A stretch of DNA of 64,000 nucleotides from Alphaproteobacteria bacterium. GTDB lineage: Bacteria; Pseudomonadota; Alphaproteobacteria; DSM-16000; Inquilinaceae. The notes beneath the pieces were generated by a model. That model was not told where the DNA came from. It saw only the letters and a list, made by a program, of their open reading frames with translations, and did not search any database. Location of the stretch: positions 1-64,000 of the forward strand of contig JANQSN010000003.1 of NCBI GenBank assembly GCA_028284045.1, read 5' to 3'. The translations under genes and the position numbers were made by a program. Positions 49,637 through 59,762 of the stretch are shown one piece after another; the first letter of the stretch is position 1; every line of letters begins with the position of its first letter.

Positions 49637-49792
49637 GAGCGGTGTTCGCCCTCTTTCGCAGATTTCCGGACTTCGTCCAGCGTCCGGGCATCATGATAAA
49701 ACATCGTTCGCAAGGCCAGGGTTCTCTCTGGCATTTCGCGGGAAGACGTTCACATCTGTTGCGGCGCACCCATTTGCCGGAGCACGCAGCCG

Positions 49793-51226
49793 ATGCGGCA
49801 TTTCCCGATCTTCCTCGACCTCGCGGGCCATCGCATCGCGCTGGCCGGCGGCGGCGAGACGGCCGTGTCCAAGCTGCGCCTGCTCTTGAAGACCGAGGCG
49901 ACGATCGACGTCTTCGCCCCCGACGCGGTCGACGATATCCGCCGCTGGCATGCGGCCGGCCGGCTGACCTGGCATGTCCGGGCCTTCGCGCCGGGTGATG
50001 CGGCGACCGCGCGCCTGGTCTATGCCGCCACCGCCGATGCGGCGGAGGATGCCCGCATCCGCGCCATCGCGGCGGCGGAAGGCGCGCTGGTCAATGTGGT
50101 CGACGACCTCAGCTCCGACTTCATCACCCCGGCGATCGTCGACCGCGATCCGGTCACCGTGGCGATCGGCACGGAGGGCACGGCCCCGGTGCTGGCCCGC
50201 CAGATCAAGGCGGAGACGGAGGATCGCCTGTCGCCGGATCTGGGGCGGCTGGCCCGCCTCGCCGCCGGCCGCCGCGGCGAGGTCGAGGCGCTGCCGCCCG
50301 GCCGGGCGCGCCGGGACTTCTGGTCCGGCTTCTTCGCGCATTGGGGGCCGCCGGCCCTGGCCGCGGGCGGCGAGGATGCCGTCGCGGCGGCCTTCGATGC
50401 CCACTTAGCTACCGCGCTGAGCGACGCGCTTGCGCCCGCGGAGGGCAAGGTGGTGCTGGTCGGCGCCGGCCCCGGCGACCCGGAACTGTTGACCTTGAAG
50501 GCGCGGCGCTGCCTGCACGAGGCGGATGTCGTGATCCACGACCGGCTGGTCGGCGCCGGCATCCTGGAGCTGGCGCGCCGCGAGGCCACGGTCATCGAGG
50601 TCGGCAAGACGCCGGGCGGCCCGGCCTGGCGCCAGGACGACATCAACGCGCTGATGATCGCGCATGCCCGGGGCGGTGCCGTCGTGGCGCGGCTGAAGGC
50701 CGGCGACCCGCTTGTGTTCGGCCGCGCGGACGAGGAGATCGAGGCGCTGGGCGATGCCGGCATTGCCGTGGAGATCATCCCCGGCGTCACCAGCGCCGCC
50801 GCGGCGGCCGCCAGCAACGGCCGGTCCCTGACGCGGCGCGGGCGCAACCAGGCGATCACCTTGATGACCGCCCACGATGCCGACGGTTTCGCCGAGCACG
50901 ACTGGCGCACGCTGGCCAAGCCCGGCGCCGTCGCCGCGGTCTATATGGGCGTACGCGCCGCCCGCTTCCTGCAGGGCCGGCTGCTGCTGCACGGGGCGGA
51001 AGCCGCGCGCCCCGTCACCATCGTGGAGAACGCCAGCCGGGCGGAAGAACGGCGCGTCGCCGCCACGCTCGGCAGCCTGCCGGAGGCGATCGACGCAGCG
51101 GGCATCAAGGGGCCGGCCATCCTGTTCGTCGGCCTGGCGCCGGGTGCTGCGGCGGAGGCCGTGCCGGTCCTCGACATCGCGCCCCGCACCGCCGCCCCCC
51201 GTATCGCCGTCGGAGAGGCGTCATGA
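49793..51226 (+). CDS. cysG: Siroheme synthase CysG (dehydrogenase/ferrochelatase + uroporphyrinogen-III methyltransferase)
   Basis: The 477-residue fused enzyme has an N-terminal precorrin-2 dehydrogenase/ferrochelatase domain (LAGGGETAVSKLRLLLK, residues ~1-210) and a C-terminal SAM-dependent methyltransferase domain (VLVGAGPGDPELLTLKA, GDPLVFGRADEEIEAL, EIIPGVTSA). It makes the sirohaem needed by the sulfite reductase two genes on. Its stop overlaps the next start, so translation is coupled. Confidence 0.95.
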   Translation: MRHFPIFLDLAGHRIALAGGGETAVSKLRLLLKTEATIDVFAPDAVDDIRRWHAAGRLTWHVRAFAPGDAATARLVYAATADAAEDARIRAIAAAEGALVNVVDDLSSDFITPAIVDRDPVTVAIGTEGTAPVLARQIKAETEDRLSPDLGRLARLAAGRRGEVEALPPGRARRDFWSGFFAHWGPPALAAGGEDAVAAAFDAHLATALSDALAPAEGKVVLVGAGPGDPELLTLKARRCLHEADVVIHDRLVGAGILELARREATVIEVGKTPGGPAWRQDDINALMIAHARGGAVVARLKAGDPLVFGRADEEIEALGDAGIAVEIIPGVTSAAAAAASNGRSLTRRGRNQAITLMTAHDADGFAEHDWRTLAKPGAVAAVYMGVRAARFLQGRLLLHGAEAARPVTIVENASRAEERRVAATLGSLPEAIDAAGIKGPAILFVGLAPGAAAEAVPVLDIAPRTAAPRIAVGEAS

Positions 51227-51543
51227 GCCGCAAGGACCTGCCCCAGGTGGTCACCGCCAACGACCTGTTGTCCGGCGTCGTCGTCTTCTGGACCGGGCAG
51301 GGGTGGTCGGAAGCCCTGGCCGACGCCCTGATGCTCGACGATCCGCAGACGCAGAAGGAAGCGCTGGCCGTCGCGGAAGGCGATGCCGGCCGGGTCGTCG
51401 GCCCCTATCTCGCCGCCGTCGATGCCGCCGGGCTGGTGCGCTTTCGCGAGCGCATCCGCATCACCGGCCCGACCGTCGACTATGCCGGCCGCCCCGATGA
51501 GGCAGGCGGCCCCGGCGCCGCCGCCGGATCCTCTGGAGCCTGA
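51223..51543 (+). CDS. DUF2849 family protein
   Basis: The 106-residue protein starts at an ATG overlapping the cysG stop (ATGA). It begins KDLPQVVTANDLLSGVVVFW, typical of the DUF2849 family, which is nearly always found between cysG and the sulfite reductase in alphaproteobacteria. The last 20 residues are a low-complexity Gly/Ala tail. The biochemical role is unknown; the placement implies a part in sirohaem or sulfite reductase biogenesis. Confidence 0.88.
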   Translation: MSRKDLPQVVTANDLLSGVVVFWTGQGWSEALADALMLDDPQTQKEALAVAEGDAGRVVGPYLAAVDAAGLVRFRERIRITGPTVDYAGRPDEAGGPGAAAGSSGA

Positions 51544-51546
51544 GCG

Positions 51547-53202
51547 ATGTACCGTTACGACGATTTCGACGCGCAGTTCGTGCGCGAGCGGACCGACCAG
51601 TTCCGCACCCAGGTGGAGCGCCGGCTGTCGGGCGAGCTGACGGAGGACGAGTTCAAGCCGCTGCGGCTGATGAACGGCCTCTACCTGCAGCTTCACGCCT
51701 ATATGCTGCGCGTCGCCATCCCCTACGGCACCCTGTCGTCGACCCAGATGCGCCGGCTGGCGGAGATCGCCGACCGTTGGGACCGCGGCTACGGCCACTT
51801 CACCACCCGCCAGAACATCCAGTTCAACTGGCCGAAGCTGAAGGACGTGCCGGACATCCTGGACGCCCTGGCGGAGGTCGAGATGCACGCCATCCAGACC
51901 TCCGGCAACTGCATCCGCAACGTCACCTCCGACCCCTTCGCCGGCGTCGCGGCCGATGAGATCGAGGACCCGCGGGCGACGGCGGAGCTGATGCGCCAGT
52001 GGTCGACGCTGCATCCCGAGTTCAGCTTCCTGCCGCGCAAGTTCAAGATCGCCATCACCGGCTCGCCCAACGACCGGGCGGCGACCAAGGTGCACGACAT
52101 CGGGCTGCGCATGGTGCGCAACGAGGCGGGCGAGCCCGGCTACGAGGTCGCCGTCGGCGGCGGCCAGGGGCGCACGCCGATGATCGCCGCGGTGATCCGC
52201 GACTTCGTGCCGAAGGCCGACCTGCTCGCCTATCTCGAAGCGATCATGCGCGTCTACAACCTCTACGGACGGCGCGACAACAAGTACAAGGCCCGCATCA
52301 AGATCCTGGTGCACGAGCTGGGGGTCGAGGCGTTCACCCGCGAGGTAGAGGCCGAATTCGCCGCCCAGGAGGCGCCGGTGACCGCCGATCCCGAGCTGGT
52401 GACGGCGATCGAGGCGGCCTTCGCCCCGCCGACCTACGCGGTACTGGCCGACGACCCGCCGGCGCTGGCCCAGGCCAAGGCGGCGAACCCGGCCTTCAAG
52501 CGCTGGGTCGACACCAACCTGATGCGCCACAAGCAGCCGGGCTATGCCGGCATCACCGTCAGCCTGAAGCCGATCGGCGGCATCCCGGGCGACGCGACCT
52601 CCGACCAGATGCGCGCGCTGGCCGACGCCGCCGACTGGTTCGGCTATGGCGAGCTCAGGGTGACGCATGAGCAGAACATCGTGCTGCCGGACGTCCGCCA
52701 GGACCGGCTGGTGGCGCTGTGGCGCCATCTCAGCCAGCACGGTCTGGATACCGCCAATGCCGGGCTGGTGACCGACATCATCGCCTGCCCGGGGCTGGAC
52801 TATTGCGCGCTGGCGACGGCGCGGTCCATCCCGGTCGCCCAGGCGATCTCCAACCGCTTCGCCGACGACGACCGCCAGCAGGCGATCGGTCCGCTGGCCA
52901 TCAAGATCTCCGGCTGCATCAACGCCTGCGGCCACCACCATGTCGGCCATATCGGCGTGCTGGGGTTGGAGAAGAACGGCGAGGAATACTACCAGCTCAC
53001 GCTGGGCGGCGCCCCCGACGGCGCGGCGGCGGTCGGCAAGCGCGCCGGTCCCGGCCTCGCCGCCGAAGAGGTGCCCGACGCGATCGAGCGCCTGGTCGAC
53101 CACTATCTCGACCGGCGCGAAGACGACGAGACCTTCCTGCAGACCTATCAGCGTCTCGGCCACGACACGTTCAAGGAGGTGATCTATGCCCCTGGTGACT
53201 GA
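51547..53202 (+). CDS. cysI: Sulfite/nitrite reductase haemoprotein (assimilatory sulfite reductase)
   Basis: The 551-residue protein has both ferredoxin-like half domains and the two sirohaem/Fe4S4 cysteine motifs: Cys414-x5-Cys420 (ACPGLDYCALA) and Cys457-x3-Cys461 (SGCINACGHHH). The motif RWDRGYGHFTTRQNIQFNW is the substrate-side arginine region. Neighbours (cysG, DUF934, APS reductase) favour sulfite rather than nitrite as substrate. Electrons probably come from ferredoxin or an unlinked flavoprotein, because no cysJ is present. Confidence 0.92.
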   Translation: MYRYDDFDAQFVRERTDQFRTQVERRLSGELTEDEFKPLRLMNGLYLQLHAYMLRVAIPYGTLSSTQMRRLAEIADRWDRGYGHFTTRQNIQFNWPKLKDVPDILDALAEVEMHAIQTSGNCIRNVTSDPFAGVAADEIEDPRATAELMRQWSTLHPEFSFLPRKFKIAITGSPNDRAATKVHDIGLRMVRNEAGEPGYEVAVGGGQGRTPMIAAVIRDFVPKADLLAYLEAIMRVYNLYGRRDNKYKARIKILVHELGVEAFTREVEAEFAAQEAPVTADPELVTAIEAAFAPPTYAVLADDPPALAQAKAANPAFKRWVDTNLMRHKQPGYAGITVSLKPIGGIPGDATSDQMRALADAADWFGYGELRVTHEQNIVLPDVRQDRLVALWRHLSQHGLDTANAGLVTDIIACPGLDYCALATARSIPVAQAISNRFADDDRQQAIGPLAIKISGCINACGHHHVGHIGVLGLEKNGEEYYQLTLGGAPDGAAAVGKRAGPGLAAEEVPDAIERLVDHYLDRREDDETFLQTYQRLGHDTFKEVIYAPGD

Positions 53203-53677
53203 CGAGGGCTTCGCCCCGGACCGCTGGCACCGCGCCGGGGAGGACGAGTCGCTGGACGGCTGCGCCCGGGTGCTGGTGCCGCTGGACCGGTTCGACGAGG
53301 CGTTGGCGGAAGCGGTCGAGCCGATCGGCGTGGAGATCGGCCCGGACGCCGATCTCGACCGCCTGGTGCCGCATCTGTCGCTGCTGGCGCTGATCGCCGT
53401 GCGGTTCGCCAGCTTCGCCGACGGCCGCGGCTTCTCGCTGGCGCGGCGGCTGCGCCGGCTGGGCTTCACCGGGCGGCTCCGGGCGACCGGGCCGGTGATC
53501 GCCGACCAGTGGCCCTTCTTGCGCGCCTGCGGCGTCGACGAGGCGGAGATCCCCGACGCCTTGGCCCATCGCCAGCCGGAGGCGTCATGGCGGGCGGCCA
53601 GCGCGTCGATGTCCGGGTCCTATCAGCGGCGGTTGGGCGAAGCCCGCACGGCCGCGCCGGCGCGTCGGCGCGCCTGA
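53186..53677 (+). CDS. DUF934 family protein
   Basis: The 163-residue protein begins inside the last codons of cysI. A near-perfect ribosome site (AAGGAGGTGATC) lies just upstream of the ATG. The family core is visible in the FASFADGRGFSLARRLRRLG and GPVIADQWPFLRACG stretches. DUF934 proteins accompany sulfite reductase in proteobacteria; an accessory or electron-transfer-related role has been proposed but is not evident from sequence. Confidence 0.9.
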   Translation: MPLVTDEGFAPDRWHRAGEDESLDGCARVLVPLDRFDEALAEAVEPIGVEIGPDADLDRLVPHLSLLALIAVRFASFADGRGFSLARRLRRLGFTGRLRATGPVIADQWPFLRACGVDEAEIPDALAHRQPEASWRAASASMSGSYQRRLGEARTAAPARRRA

Positions 53678-53681
53678 GGCG

Positions 53682-54449
53682 ATGACCGCGGCGGAGACGG
53701 TACCGACACCGTCCCGTCCGGCGCCCATCGCGGCGCCGGCGGACGGACTGGTGGCGTTGACCCACCGTTTCGGCGACCTGGCGCCCGAGGCGCTTCTCCG
53801 CCGCGTGCTGGTCGAGCGACCGCTCGGGGCGGTGGCGCTGGTCTCCTCCTTCGGGGCCGACAGCGGCGTGCTCTTGCACATGGTCGCCGCCATCGATCCG
53901 ACAACCCCGGTGATCTTCGTCGACAGCGGCAAGCTGTTCGCGGAGACGCTGGCCTATCGCGATCGGCTCGCCGACCACTTGGGCCTCCGCGATGTGCGTA
54001 CGGTCTCCGCGCGTCCGGCGGCGGTCGCCAATGTCGACCCGACGGGCGAGCGGCACGCCTACGACCCCGACGGCTGCTGCCATGTTCGCAAGGTGGTGCC
54101 GATGGAGGCGGCCCTGGCGCCGTTCGATGCCTGGATCACCGGCCGCCGGCGCCATCAGGGGGCCGACCGCGCCCAGCTCGACCGATTCGAGCATGACGAG
54201 GCCGGCCGGGTGAAGATCAACCCGCTGGCCGACTGGGCACCGGCGGCCGTGGCGGACTATCTCAGGCACCATCGCCTGCCGCCGCACCCGCTGTTCACCC
54301 AGGGCTACCGCTCCATCGGCTGCGCACCCTGCACCACGCCGGTCGCGGCGGGGGAGGATCCGCGGGCCGGCCGTTGGCGGGGCCAGGACAAGACCGAATG
54401 CGGGATTCACCTGGTGGGCGGCCGCCTGGTGCCGGTGCGGCCCGCCTGA
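53682..54449 (+). CDS. cysH: Adenylyl-sulfate (APS) reductase, iron-sulfur type
   Basis: The 255-residue protein has the PAPS/APS reductase fold with the SSFGADSGVLL pyrophosphate loop. The four cluster cysteines of the APS-specific class are present (Cys132, Cys133, Cys214, Cys217), as is the C-terminal catalytic Cys240 in ECGIH. It therefore reduces APS rather than PAPS, with thioredoxin as donor (family knowledge). Last gene of the sulfur-assimilation operon. Confidence 0.93.
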   Translation: MTAAETVPTPSRPAPIAAPADGLVALTHRFGDLAPEALLRRVLVERPLGAVALVSSFGADSGVLLHMVAAIDPTTPVIFVDSGKLFAETLAYRDRLADHLGLRDVRTVSARPAAVANVDPTGERHAYDPDGCCHVRKVVPMEAALAPFDAWITGRRRHQGADRAQLDRFEHDEAGRVKINPLADWAPAAVADYLRHHRLPPHPLFTQGYRSIGCAPCTTPVAAGEDPRAGRWRGQDKTECGIHLVGGRLVPVRPA

Positions 54450-54638
54450 CGGCGGCCCCCAGACCGGCCGTGTTTATCAACCCAATGGCAATTCGACGCA
54501 GAGACGCTCGCCTATTAGGCAATATTTAAGTCAGTTGCATCACGCTTTCGGCGTATGGTTGATTATCTAACCGCCTGATCGTTGATCCGGCCGAACGGGC
54601 CGGGCTGCCGGGCGACTGGAACCTTCGCCGGAACGCCG
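54450..54638. other. Intergenic region before the sensory cassette
   Basis: 189 bases. An imperfect hairpin with a short T-run (~54449-54477) could terminate the sulfur operon. The AT-richer part ~54520-54580 is a candidate promoter for the binding-protein gene. Nothing else is recognisable. Confidence 0.35.
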
Positions 54639-55649
54639 ATGCCCGCCTTCAGCCGTTCGACCGTCCTGTTGAGCCTGCTTGGCCTTGCCGCCGTGGCCGG
54701 GCTGGTTGTTGTCGCCGTTGCCGTCTGGCAGCCGGTGGACGAGGCGGATCGGGAACCGGTCGCCGCGCTCAGCATCGGCATCACCACGGCGGAATCCAGC
54801 CTGCTGGTGCGGGTGGCCGATGCCGAAGGGTTCTTCGCCGACGCGGGCTTGGACGTCACGGTCGTGCCTTACGATCTCGGCCGGCACGCGACGGAGGCGA
54901 TGTTCGACGGGACGCTCGACCTCGCCACCACCAGCCAGTTCGCCGCTGCGGGTTTCGGGGCCGACCAGGAGAACCTGCGCATCCTGGCGTCGATCGACGA
55001 GGCCGTGACCACCTTCATCGTCGCCCGGCGCGATGCGGGAATCGCATCGGCCCGGGATCTGGTCGGCCGCCCGGTCGGCGTCCCCCTTGGGACGTCGGTG
55101 GAGTTCTTTCTGGTGCATTTCCTGCTCGCCAACGGCCTGTCGCCCGACGCGGTCGAGTGGGTCGACCTTGGACCCGCCGCGTTGAAGGAGGCGCTGTACG
55201 CCGGCACGGTCGACGCCGCGACGACCTGGCAGCCGCATTTCTCGCAAGTGATGGAGCGCTTGGGCGACAACGCGTTCGTCGTCAGCCGCGGCCACCAGCT
55301 TCCCTACTACATGTTGCTGGTCACCACCCAGGAATGGCTGGCCGACAACGGCGAGGCTGCCGAGCGCCTGATGCGCGCGCTGATCGATGCGGAGACCTTC
55401 CTCACCGAAGACCAGAGCCGCGCCCGCGACTTCGTCAGCGAACGGCTCGGCCACGACCCCGATATCATCGATGCCGATGCCGGCCGGTTCCGCCTGGAGC
55501 TGGGGCAGGGCATGTTGACGACGATGGAGGACCAGGCATCCTGGATGGCCGAGAGCGGACGGATAGAGGCGGTGCCGAACTATCTGCCGCTGATCGATGA
55601 CGCCCCGATGACAGCCGCAAGACCGGAGTCGGTCACGCTGTTCCGCTGA
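54639..55649 (+). CDS. NMT1/NitT-TauT-type periplasmic binding protein (probable sensor partner)
   Basis: I chose the ATG at 54639 (336 aa); an upstream TTG frame has no support. The N-terminus is a membrane segment (residues ~8-30, LLGLAAVAGLVVVAVAV) without a clear cleavage site, so the protein may stay membrane-anchored. The fold is that of NMT1/SsuA-type binding proteins: IGITTAESSLLVRVADAEGF, a TSQFAAAGF hinge, GVPLGTSVEFFLVHFLLANG and TWQPHFSQVM. No ABC permease or ATPase is nearby. The next gene encodes a histidine kinase, so signalling rather than uptake is the likely job. Confidence 0.82.
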   Translation: MPAFSRSTVLLSLLGLAAVAGLVVVAVAVWQPVDEADREPVAALSIGITTAESSLLVRVADAEGFFADAGLDVTVVPYDLGRHATEAMFDGTLDLATTSQFAAAGFGADQENLRILASIDEAVTTFIVARRDAGIASARDLVGRPVGVPLGTSVEFFLVHFLLANGLSPDAVEWVDLGPAALKEALYAGTVDAATTWQPHFSQVMERLGDNAFVVSRGHQLPYYMLLVTTQEWLADNGEAAERLMRALIDAETFLTEDQSRARDFVSERLGHDPDIIDADAGRFRLELGQGMLTTMEDQASWMAESGRIEAVPNYLPLIDDAPMTAARPESVTLFR

Positions 55650-55770
55650 GCAGCGGCATCTGCCAAGAAGTCCCGTCCAGGAGCCGATTGCAACCATGGC
55701 CACGCAGCGCCGAGCGGACCGCCCCCAGGCTCCCCGATCCGGTTTCGGCGCTGGCAGGCGGAGACGCTGA

Positions 55771-57186
55771 ATGCGCATCCGTACGCTGATGGCTATCGGT
55801 ACCGTGGTCCTGGTCGCCATTACTGCGGCCTCAGGCTTCGCGCTGGCTTGGACCTACAACGACATGGTGCGGGCGCGCGACGTCAAGCAGTCGGCGACGG
55901 CGATCGTCGAGGCCATCTTTCAGCATCAGTCCTTGGCCAGCGAATACCTGCTGCTGGGCACCCAACGGCCGCGCCAGCAATGGGAGGCCCGCCACCGCAG
56001 CCTGCTGGACCTGGTCGACGAGCTGCCGGCCGAGATTCGGCGCGGCGGCACGGCGACGGCGCTCTTGCGCCAGGACATCGAACGGCTGGGCATCGTCTTC
56101 GCCCAGCTATTCGGCGTCACCCAAAGGCAAACCGGCCCCTCCGCAGAGATCGAGAACCAGTGGCGCGACCGCCTGGCCTCGGATTTCCGCCGCATCTCGC
56201 AAGACACCGTGGCCACCGCCGCGCGCCTGGCGGACGATACCCGACAGGTCGAGCGTGACGCGGAACAGCGCGCGATCCTGCTCTTGGTGGCCACCGTGAC
56301 GATCACCATGGCGCTGGTCCTGGTCTTGTGGGGCCTCATCGCCGCGCGGGTGCTGACACGCCTGAAGCTGATGCAGACGGCAATCAAGTCCCTGGAGACG
56401 GGCGACCTCAGCTACCGGATCCAGCTCGACAGCCGGGACGAGATCGGCGAGGTCGCCGATGCCTTCGACAGCATGGCCGGCGAGCTGGAACGGTCCCAGA
56501 AGGACCTGGAACAGTTCGCCTATGTCGCGTCGCACGACCTGCAGGAGCCCCTGCGCATGGTCGCCAGCTATACCGAGCTGCTGGCGCGACGCTACAAGGG
56601 CCAGCTCGACGAGAAGGCCGACAAATACATCGGCTACGCCGTCGACGGCTCGAAGCGGATGCAAGCGCTGATCAACGACCTGCTGGCCTTCTCGCGCGTC
56701 GGCACCCGCGGGCGGCCGTTCGAGCCCACCGACTGCGATGCCGTGGTCGACGAAGCACTGCGCAATCTCAGCGCCTCGGTGGAGGAGAGCGGGGCGCGCA
56801 TCACCCATGCCGGCTTGCCCGTGGTGCGGGCCGATCGGCTGCAGCTCGTCCAGGTCTTCCAGAACCTGATCGCCAACGCCATCCGCTACCGGCGCGACGA
56901 GCCGCCGCGTGTGGAGATCTCCGCGCGGCTGAGCGGCGTGGTCTGGACCTTCTCCGTCAAAGACAACGGGATCGGTATCGATCCCGCCTTCGCAGAGCGC
57001 ATCTTCATCATCTTCCAACGGCTGCACGAACGCGCCGAGACCGACGGCAACGGCATCGGCCTCGCCATCGTCAAGAAGGTGATCGAGCGTCACGGCGGCC
57101 GCATCTGGGTGCAGTCGCAACCCCAACAAGGCAGCACGTTCCAGTTCACGCTGCCGACGACCGAAGCAACAGGATGGCGCCAATGA
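55771..57186 (+). CDS. Membrane sensor histidine kinase with HAMP domain
   Basis: The 471-residue protein has a GGCGGAGA ribosome site. TM1 is ~5-27, an all-helical periplasmic domain ~28-168, TM2 ~169-192, HAMP ~190-245, a phospho-acceptor His255 ([13 protein letters not shown]) and the HATPase ([38 protein letters not shown]). The DLQEPLR H-box is of the type that pairs with small single-domain receivers. The periplasmic domain may read the binding protein encoded 121 bases upstream. The stop overlaps the next start (ATGA). Confidence 0.92.
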   Translation: MRIRTLMAIGTVVLVAITAASGFALAWTYNDMVRARDVKQSATAIVEAIFQHQSLASEYLLLGTQRPRQQWEARHRSLLDLVDELPAEIRRGGTATALLRQDIERLGIVFAQLFGVTQRQTGPSAEIENQWRDRLASDFRRISQDTVATAARLADDTRQVERDAEQRAILLLVATVTITMALVLVLWGLIAARVLTRLKLMQTAIKSLETGDLSYRIQLDSRDEIGEVADAFDSMAGELERSQKDLEQFAYVASHDLQEPLRMVASYTELLARRYKGQLDEKADKYIGYAVDGSKRMQALINDLLAFSRVGTRGRPFEPTDCDAVVDEALRNLSASVEESGARITHAGLPVVRADRLQLVQVFQNLIANAIRYRRDEPPRVEISARLSGVVWTFSVKDNGIGIDPAFAERIFIIFQRLHERAETDGNGIGLAIVKKVIERHGGRIWVQSQPQQGSTFQFTLPTTEATGWRQ

Positions 57187-57623
57187 ACCCGCAACCCATC
57201 GAGATCCTGCTGGTGGAGGACAACCCGGCCGACGCCGATCTGACGAAAGAGTATTTCCAGGAAGGCCGCATTCTCAACAACCTGCACGTCGTCCCAGACG
57301 GGGTGGAGGCGCTGAACTACCTGCGCCGCGTTGGCCCGTATGCGAACGAGCCAAGGCCGGACCTGGTGCTCCTGGACCTCAACCTGCCGCGCAAGGATGG
57401 GCGGGAGGTGCTGGCGGAGATGAAGGCCGATCCGAAGCTCAAGCACATCCCGGTGGTCGTGCTCTCCGCCTCCCAGGCGGAGGCGGATATCGTGCGCAGC
57501 TACGATCTGCACGCCAACGCCTATGTGGTGAAGCCGGTCGACCTCACGCAGTTCAGCCAGATCGTCGCCTCGATCGAGGGCTTCTGGCTGTCCATCGTCA
57601 AGCTGCCGCGGCCGCATGACTGA
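57183..57623 (+). CDS. Single-domain response regulator (Rcp1-like)
   Basis: The 146-residue receiver-only protein has [10 protein letters not shown], phospho-acceptor Asp65 ([13 protein letters not shown]) and Lys117 (VVKPVD). It starts inside the kinase stop and overlaps the hybrid kinase start by eight bases, so all three are translationally coupled. With no output domain it probably passes phosphate to, or acts on, another protein, for example the downstream hybrid kinase. Confidence 0.93.
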   Translation: MNPQPIEILLVEDNPADADLTKEYFQEGRILNNLHVVPDGVEALNYLRRVGPYANEPRPDLVLLDLNLPRKDGREVLAEMKADPKLKHIPVVVLSASQAEADIVRSYDLHANAYVVKPVDLTQFSQIVASIEGFWLSIVKLPRPHD

Positions 57624-59568
57624 CGGCACCCGCAGCCTGCTGGTCGTCGAGGACAACCCCGGCGACGTCGACCTGATCCGCGCCTATCTGGAGGAAGCCG
57701 ACGCCGACTACGCCGTCAGCGATGCCTCACGGCTGGAGGATGCGCTGGCGCGGTTCCACAATGGCGGCCTGCCCGACGCGGTGCTGCTGGATCTCGGCCT
57801 GCCCGACTGCCAGGGCATCGATACGCTCAGGCGCCTCTTGTCGGTCGCCGGCGACGTGCCGGTGATCGTGCTGACCGGCAACGACGACCGCGCGCTGGCG
57901 GTCCGCGCCCTGCAGGAAGGGGCGCGGGACTTCCTGGTGAAGGGCGGCCTCGACACCGACAGCCTGACGCGGGCAGTCAACGCGGCGATCGACCGGGTCG
58001 ACAACGAGCGGTTGCGCCGGCGCATCCGGGCGAAGTTGAGCGCCAGCGAGGAACGGTTCCGCACCGCCTTCGACACCGCCCCGCACGGCATGGCGCTGAT
58101 CGCCCCGGACGGGCTGTTCCTCAAGGCCAACCCGTCGTTCTGCGGTCTGTTGGGCTATGGCGAGGACGAACTGTTTGAGATGGACGTGCAGGCGGTCACC
58201 CATCCCGACGACCGGGACATTGACCTCGCCGAGCGCGCTCGGTTGCTGTCCGGCGAGATCGCATCGTTCCAGATGGAGAAGCGGTACGTCCGCAAGGACG
58301 GTGCGACCGTCACGGGGCAGCTCTCGGTCTCCCTGGTCCGCACCGCCGACGGCAGTCCCTTGCACTTCGTCTCCCAGGTCTTCGACCTGACCGAGCGCCG
58401 CGAGCTGGAACAACGGCTCCGCCAAGCCCAACGGATGGAGGCGGTCGGCCAGCTCACTGGCGGCATCGCGCATGACTTCAACAATCTGCTGGGCGTTATC
58501 GTCGGCAACCTGGAACTGTTGGAACGCCCCGTGTCCGCCGATCCGCGGGCGCAGAAGCGCGTCAAGGCGGCGCTGTTCGCCGCGGAGCGCGGGGCGGAAC
58601 TGACCCGCCAGCTTCTCGCCTTCTCGCGGCGTCAGGCGCTGGAGGCGGAGGTCGTCAACGTCAATGCGCTGATCGACGAGATGGCCGGGATGTTGCGCCG
58701 CACGCTGGGCGAGGCGGTGGTGCTGGCCGTTCAGCACAATGCCGCCCTCTGGCCGACGCGGATCGATCCGGTCCAGTTCGAGGCGGCGATCTTGAACCTG
58801 ACCCTGAATGCCCGGGACGCCATGCCGTCGGGTGGCCACCTGACCATCGAGACCGACAACATCAAACTCGACGGGAACTACGCCGCCTCGGAACAAGAGC
58901 TGGAGCCTGGCGACTATGTGCTGGTGGCGGTCTCCGACAACGGGACCGGCATTCCACCCGACACGCTCGCCCGGGTGTTCGAGCCGTTCTTCACCACCAA
59001 GGAGACCGGCAAGGGCTCCGGCCTCGGCCTGTCCATGGTGTTCGGCTACGTCAAGCAGTCGGGCGGCCATGTGAAGATCTACAGCGAGCCGGGGCACGGC
59101 ACGACGGTGAAGCTGTACATGCCGCGGGTCGACGGAGAAGCGGATGGGGTGAAACCGGCCGGTATGGCGGACGCCCCACCGGCGCAACAGGGCTCCGGCG
59201 CGACGATCCTGTTGGTGGAGGACAAGGACGACCTGCGCGAGATCGCCGTGGAGATGCTGGAGGATCTCGGCTACCGCCTGTTGTCGGCGGCCGACGGCCC
59301 GTCGGCCCTGGCGCTGATCGAAGAGCATGCGTCGATCGACCTGCTGCTGACCGACATCGTGATGCCCGGCGGCATGACCGGCCCACAGCTCGCCCGGGCG
59401 GCCACGGCGGTCCGGCCCGATCTGCGCGTCCTGTTCATGTCCGGCTACGCGGAGAGTGCCGTGTTGCGCGAAGGTCAGGTGGCGTTCGACACCGACCTGA
59501 TCGGCAAGCCTTTCCGCCGCGCGGAGCTGGCCCGCCGGGTTCGCGCGGCGCTGGGTGAGGATGATTGA
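57616..59568 (+). CDS. Hybrid sensor kinase: REC-PAS-HisKA-HATPase-REC
   Basis: The 650-residue cytoplasmic protein has no membrane segment. An N-terminal receiver (Asp59 in [11 protein letters not shown]) is followed by a PAS domain (~140-262), a HisKA box with His286 ([14 protein letters not shown]), an HATPase ([27 protein letters not shown]) and a C-terminal receiver (Asp580 in [10 protein letters not shown]). Signals can thus enter by phosphate at the first receiver and leave by the last. No DNA-binding output lies in the cassette. Confidence 0.93.
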   Translation: MTDGTRSLLVVEDNPGDVDLIRAYLEEADADYAVSDASRLEDALARFHNGGLPDAVLLDLGLPDCQGIDTLRRLLSVAGDVPVIVLTGNDDRALAVRALQEGARDFLVKGGLDTDSLTRAVNAAIDRVDNERLRRRIRAKLSASEERFRTAFDTAPHGMALIAPDGLFLKANPSFCGLLGYGEDELFEMDVQAVTHPDDRDIDLAERARLLSGEIASFQMEKRYVRKDGATVTGQLSVSLVRTADGSPLHFVSQVFDLTERRELEQRLRQAQRMEAVGQLTGGIAHDFNNLLGVIVGNLELLERPVSADPRAQKRVKAALFAAERGAELTRQLLAFSRRQALEAEVVNVNALIDEMAGMLRRTLGEAVVLAVQHNAALWPTRIDPVQFEAAILNLTLNARDAMPSGGHLTIETDNIKLDGNYAASEQELEPGDYVLVAVSDNGTGIPPDTLARVFEPFFTTKETGKGSGLGLSMVFGYVKQSGGHVKIYSEPGHGTTVKLYMPRVDGEADGVKPAGMADAPPAQQGSGATILLVEDKDDLREIAVEMLEDLGYRLLSAADGPSALALIEEHASIDLLLTDIVMPGGMTGPQLARAATAVRPDLRVLFMSGYAESAVLREGQVAFDTDLIGKPFRRAELARRVRAALGEDD

Positions 59569-59640
59569 TGTTCATTCGGGGCTGCCGGGGCCGGTGCTGC
59601 TTCTGACAGGTTGCCGAAAAGCACCAGATCTGGCCTTGAA

Positions 59641-59711
59641 CGTCATTCCCGCGCAGGCGGGGACCTCTTTGTTTCAATCGGTTGGAGGTTCCCGCTTGCG
59701 CGGGAACGACG
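59641..59711. repeat. Dispersed intergenic palindrome of the GTCATTCCCGC type
   Basis: Arms at 59641-59667 (CGTCATTCCCGCGCAGGCGG...) and 59684-59711 are complementary with a few mismatches around a central 16-base loop. This resembles a common REP-like family of proteobacteria. It sits between the hybrid kinase and the convergent RpiR gene and can act as a terminator. Confidence 0.7.
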
Positions 59712-59762
59712 TTGGGAGGGTGCGTTTGTCCGCAACCTGCCAAGGCGGCAAAGCCCATCCGT

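Noticed and set aside
51547-53202. Assimilatory nitrite reductase.
   Set aside because: The haemoprotein family covers both, but every neighbour belongs to sulfate assimilation and no nitrate genes are present.
50941-53469. 842-codon minus-strand open frame opposite cysG and the sulfite reductase.
   Set aside because: It spans several well-identified genes on the other strand and has no recognisable domain.
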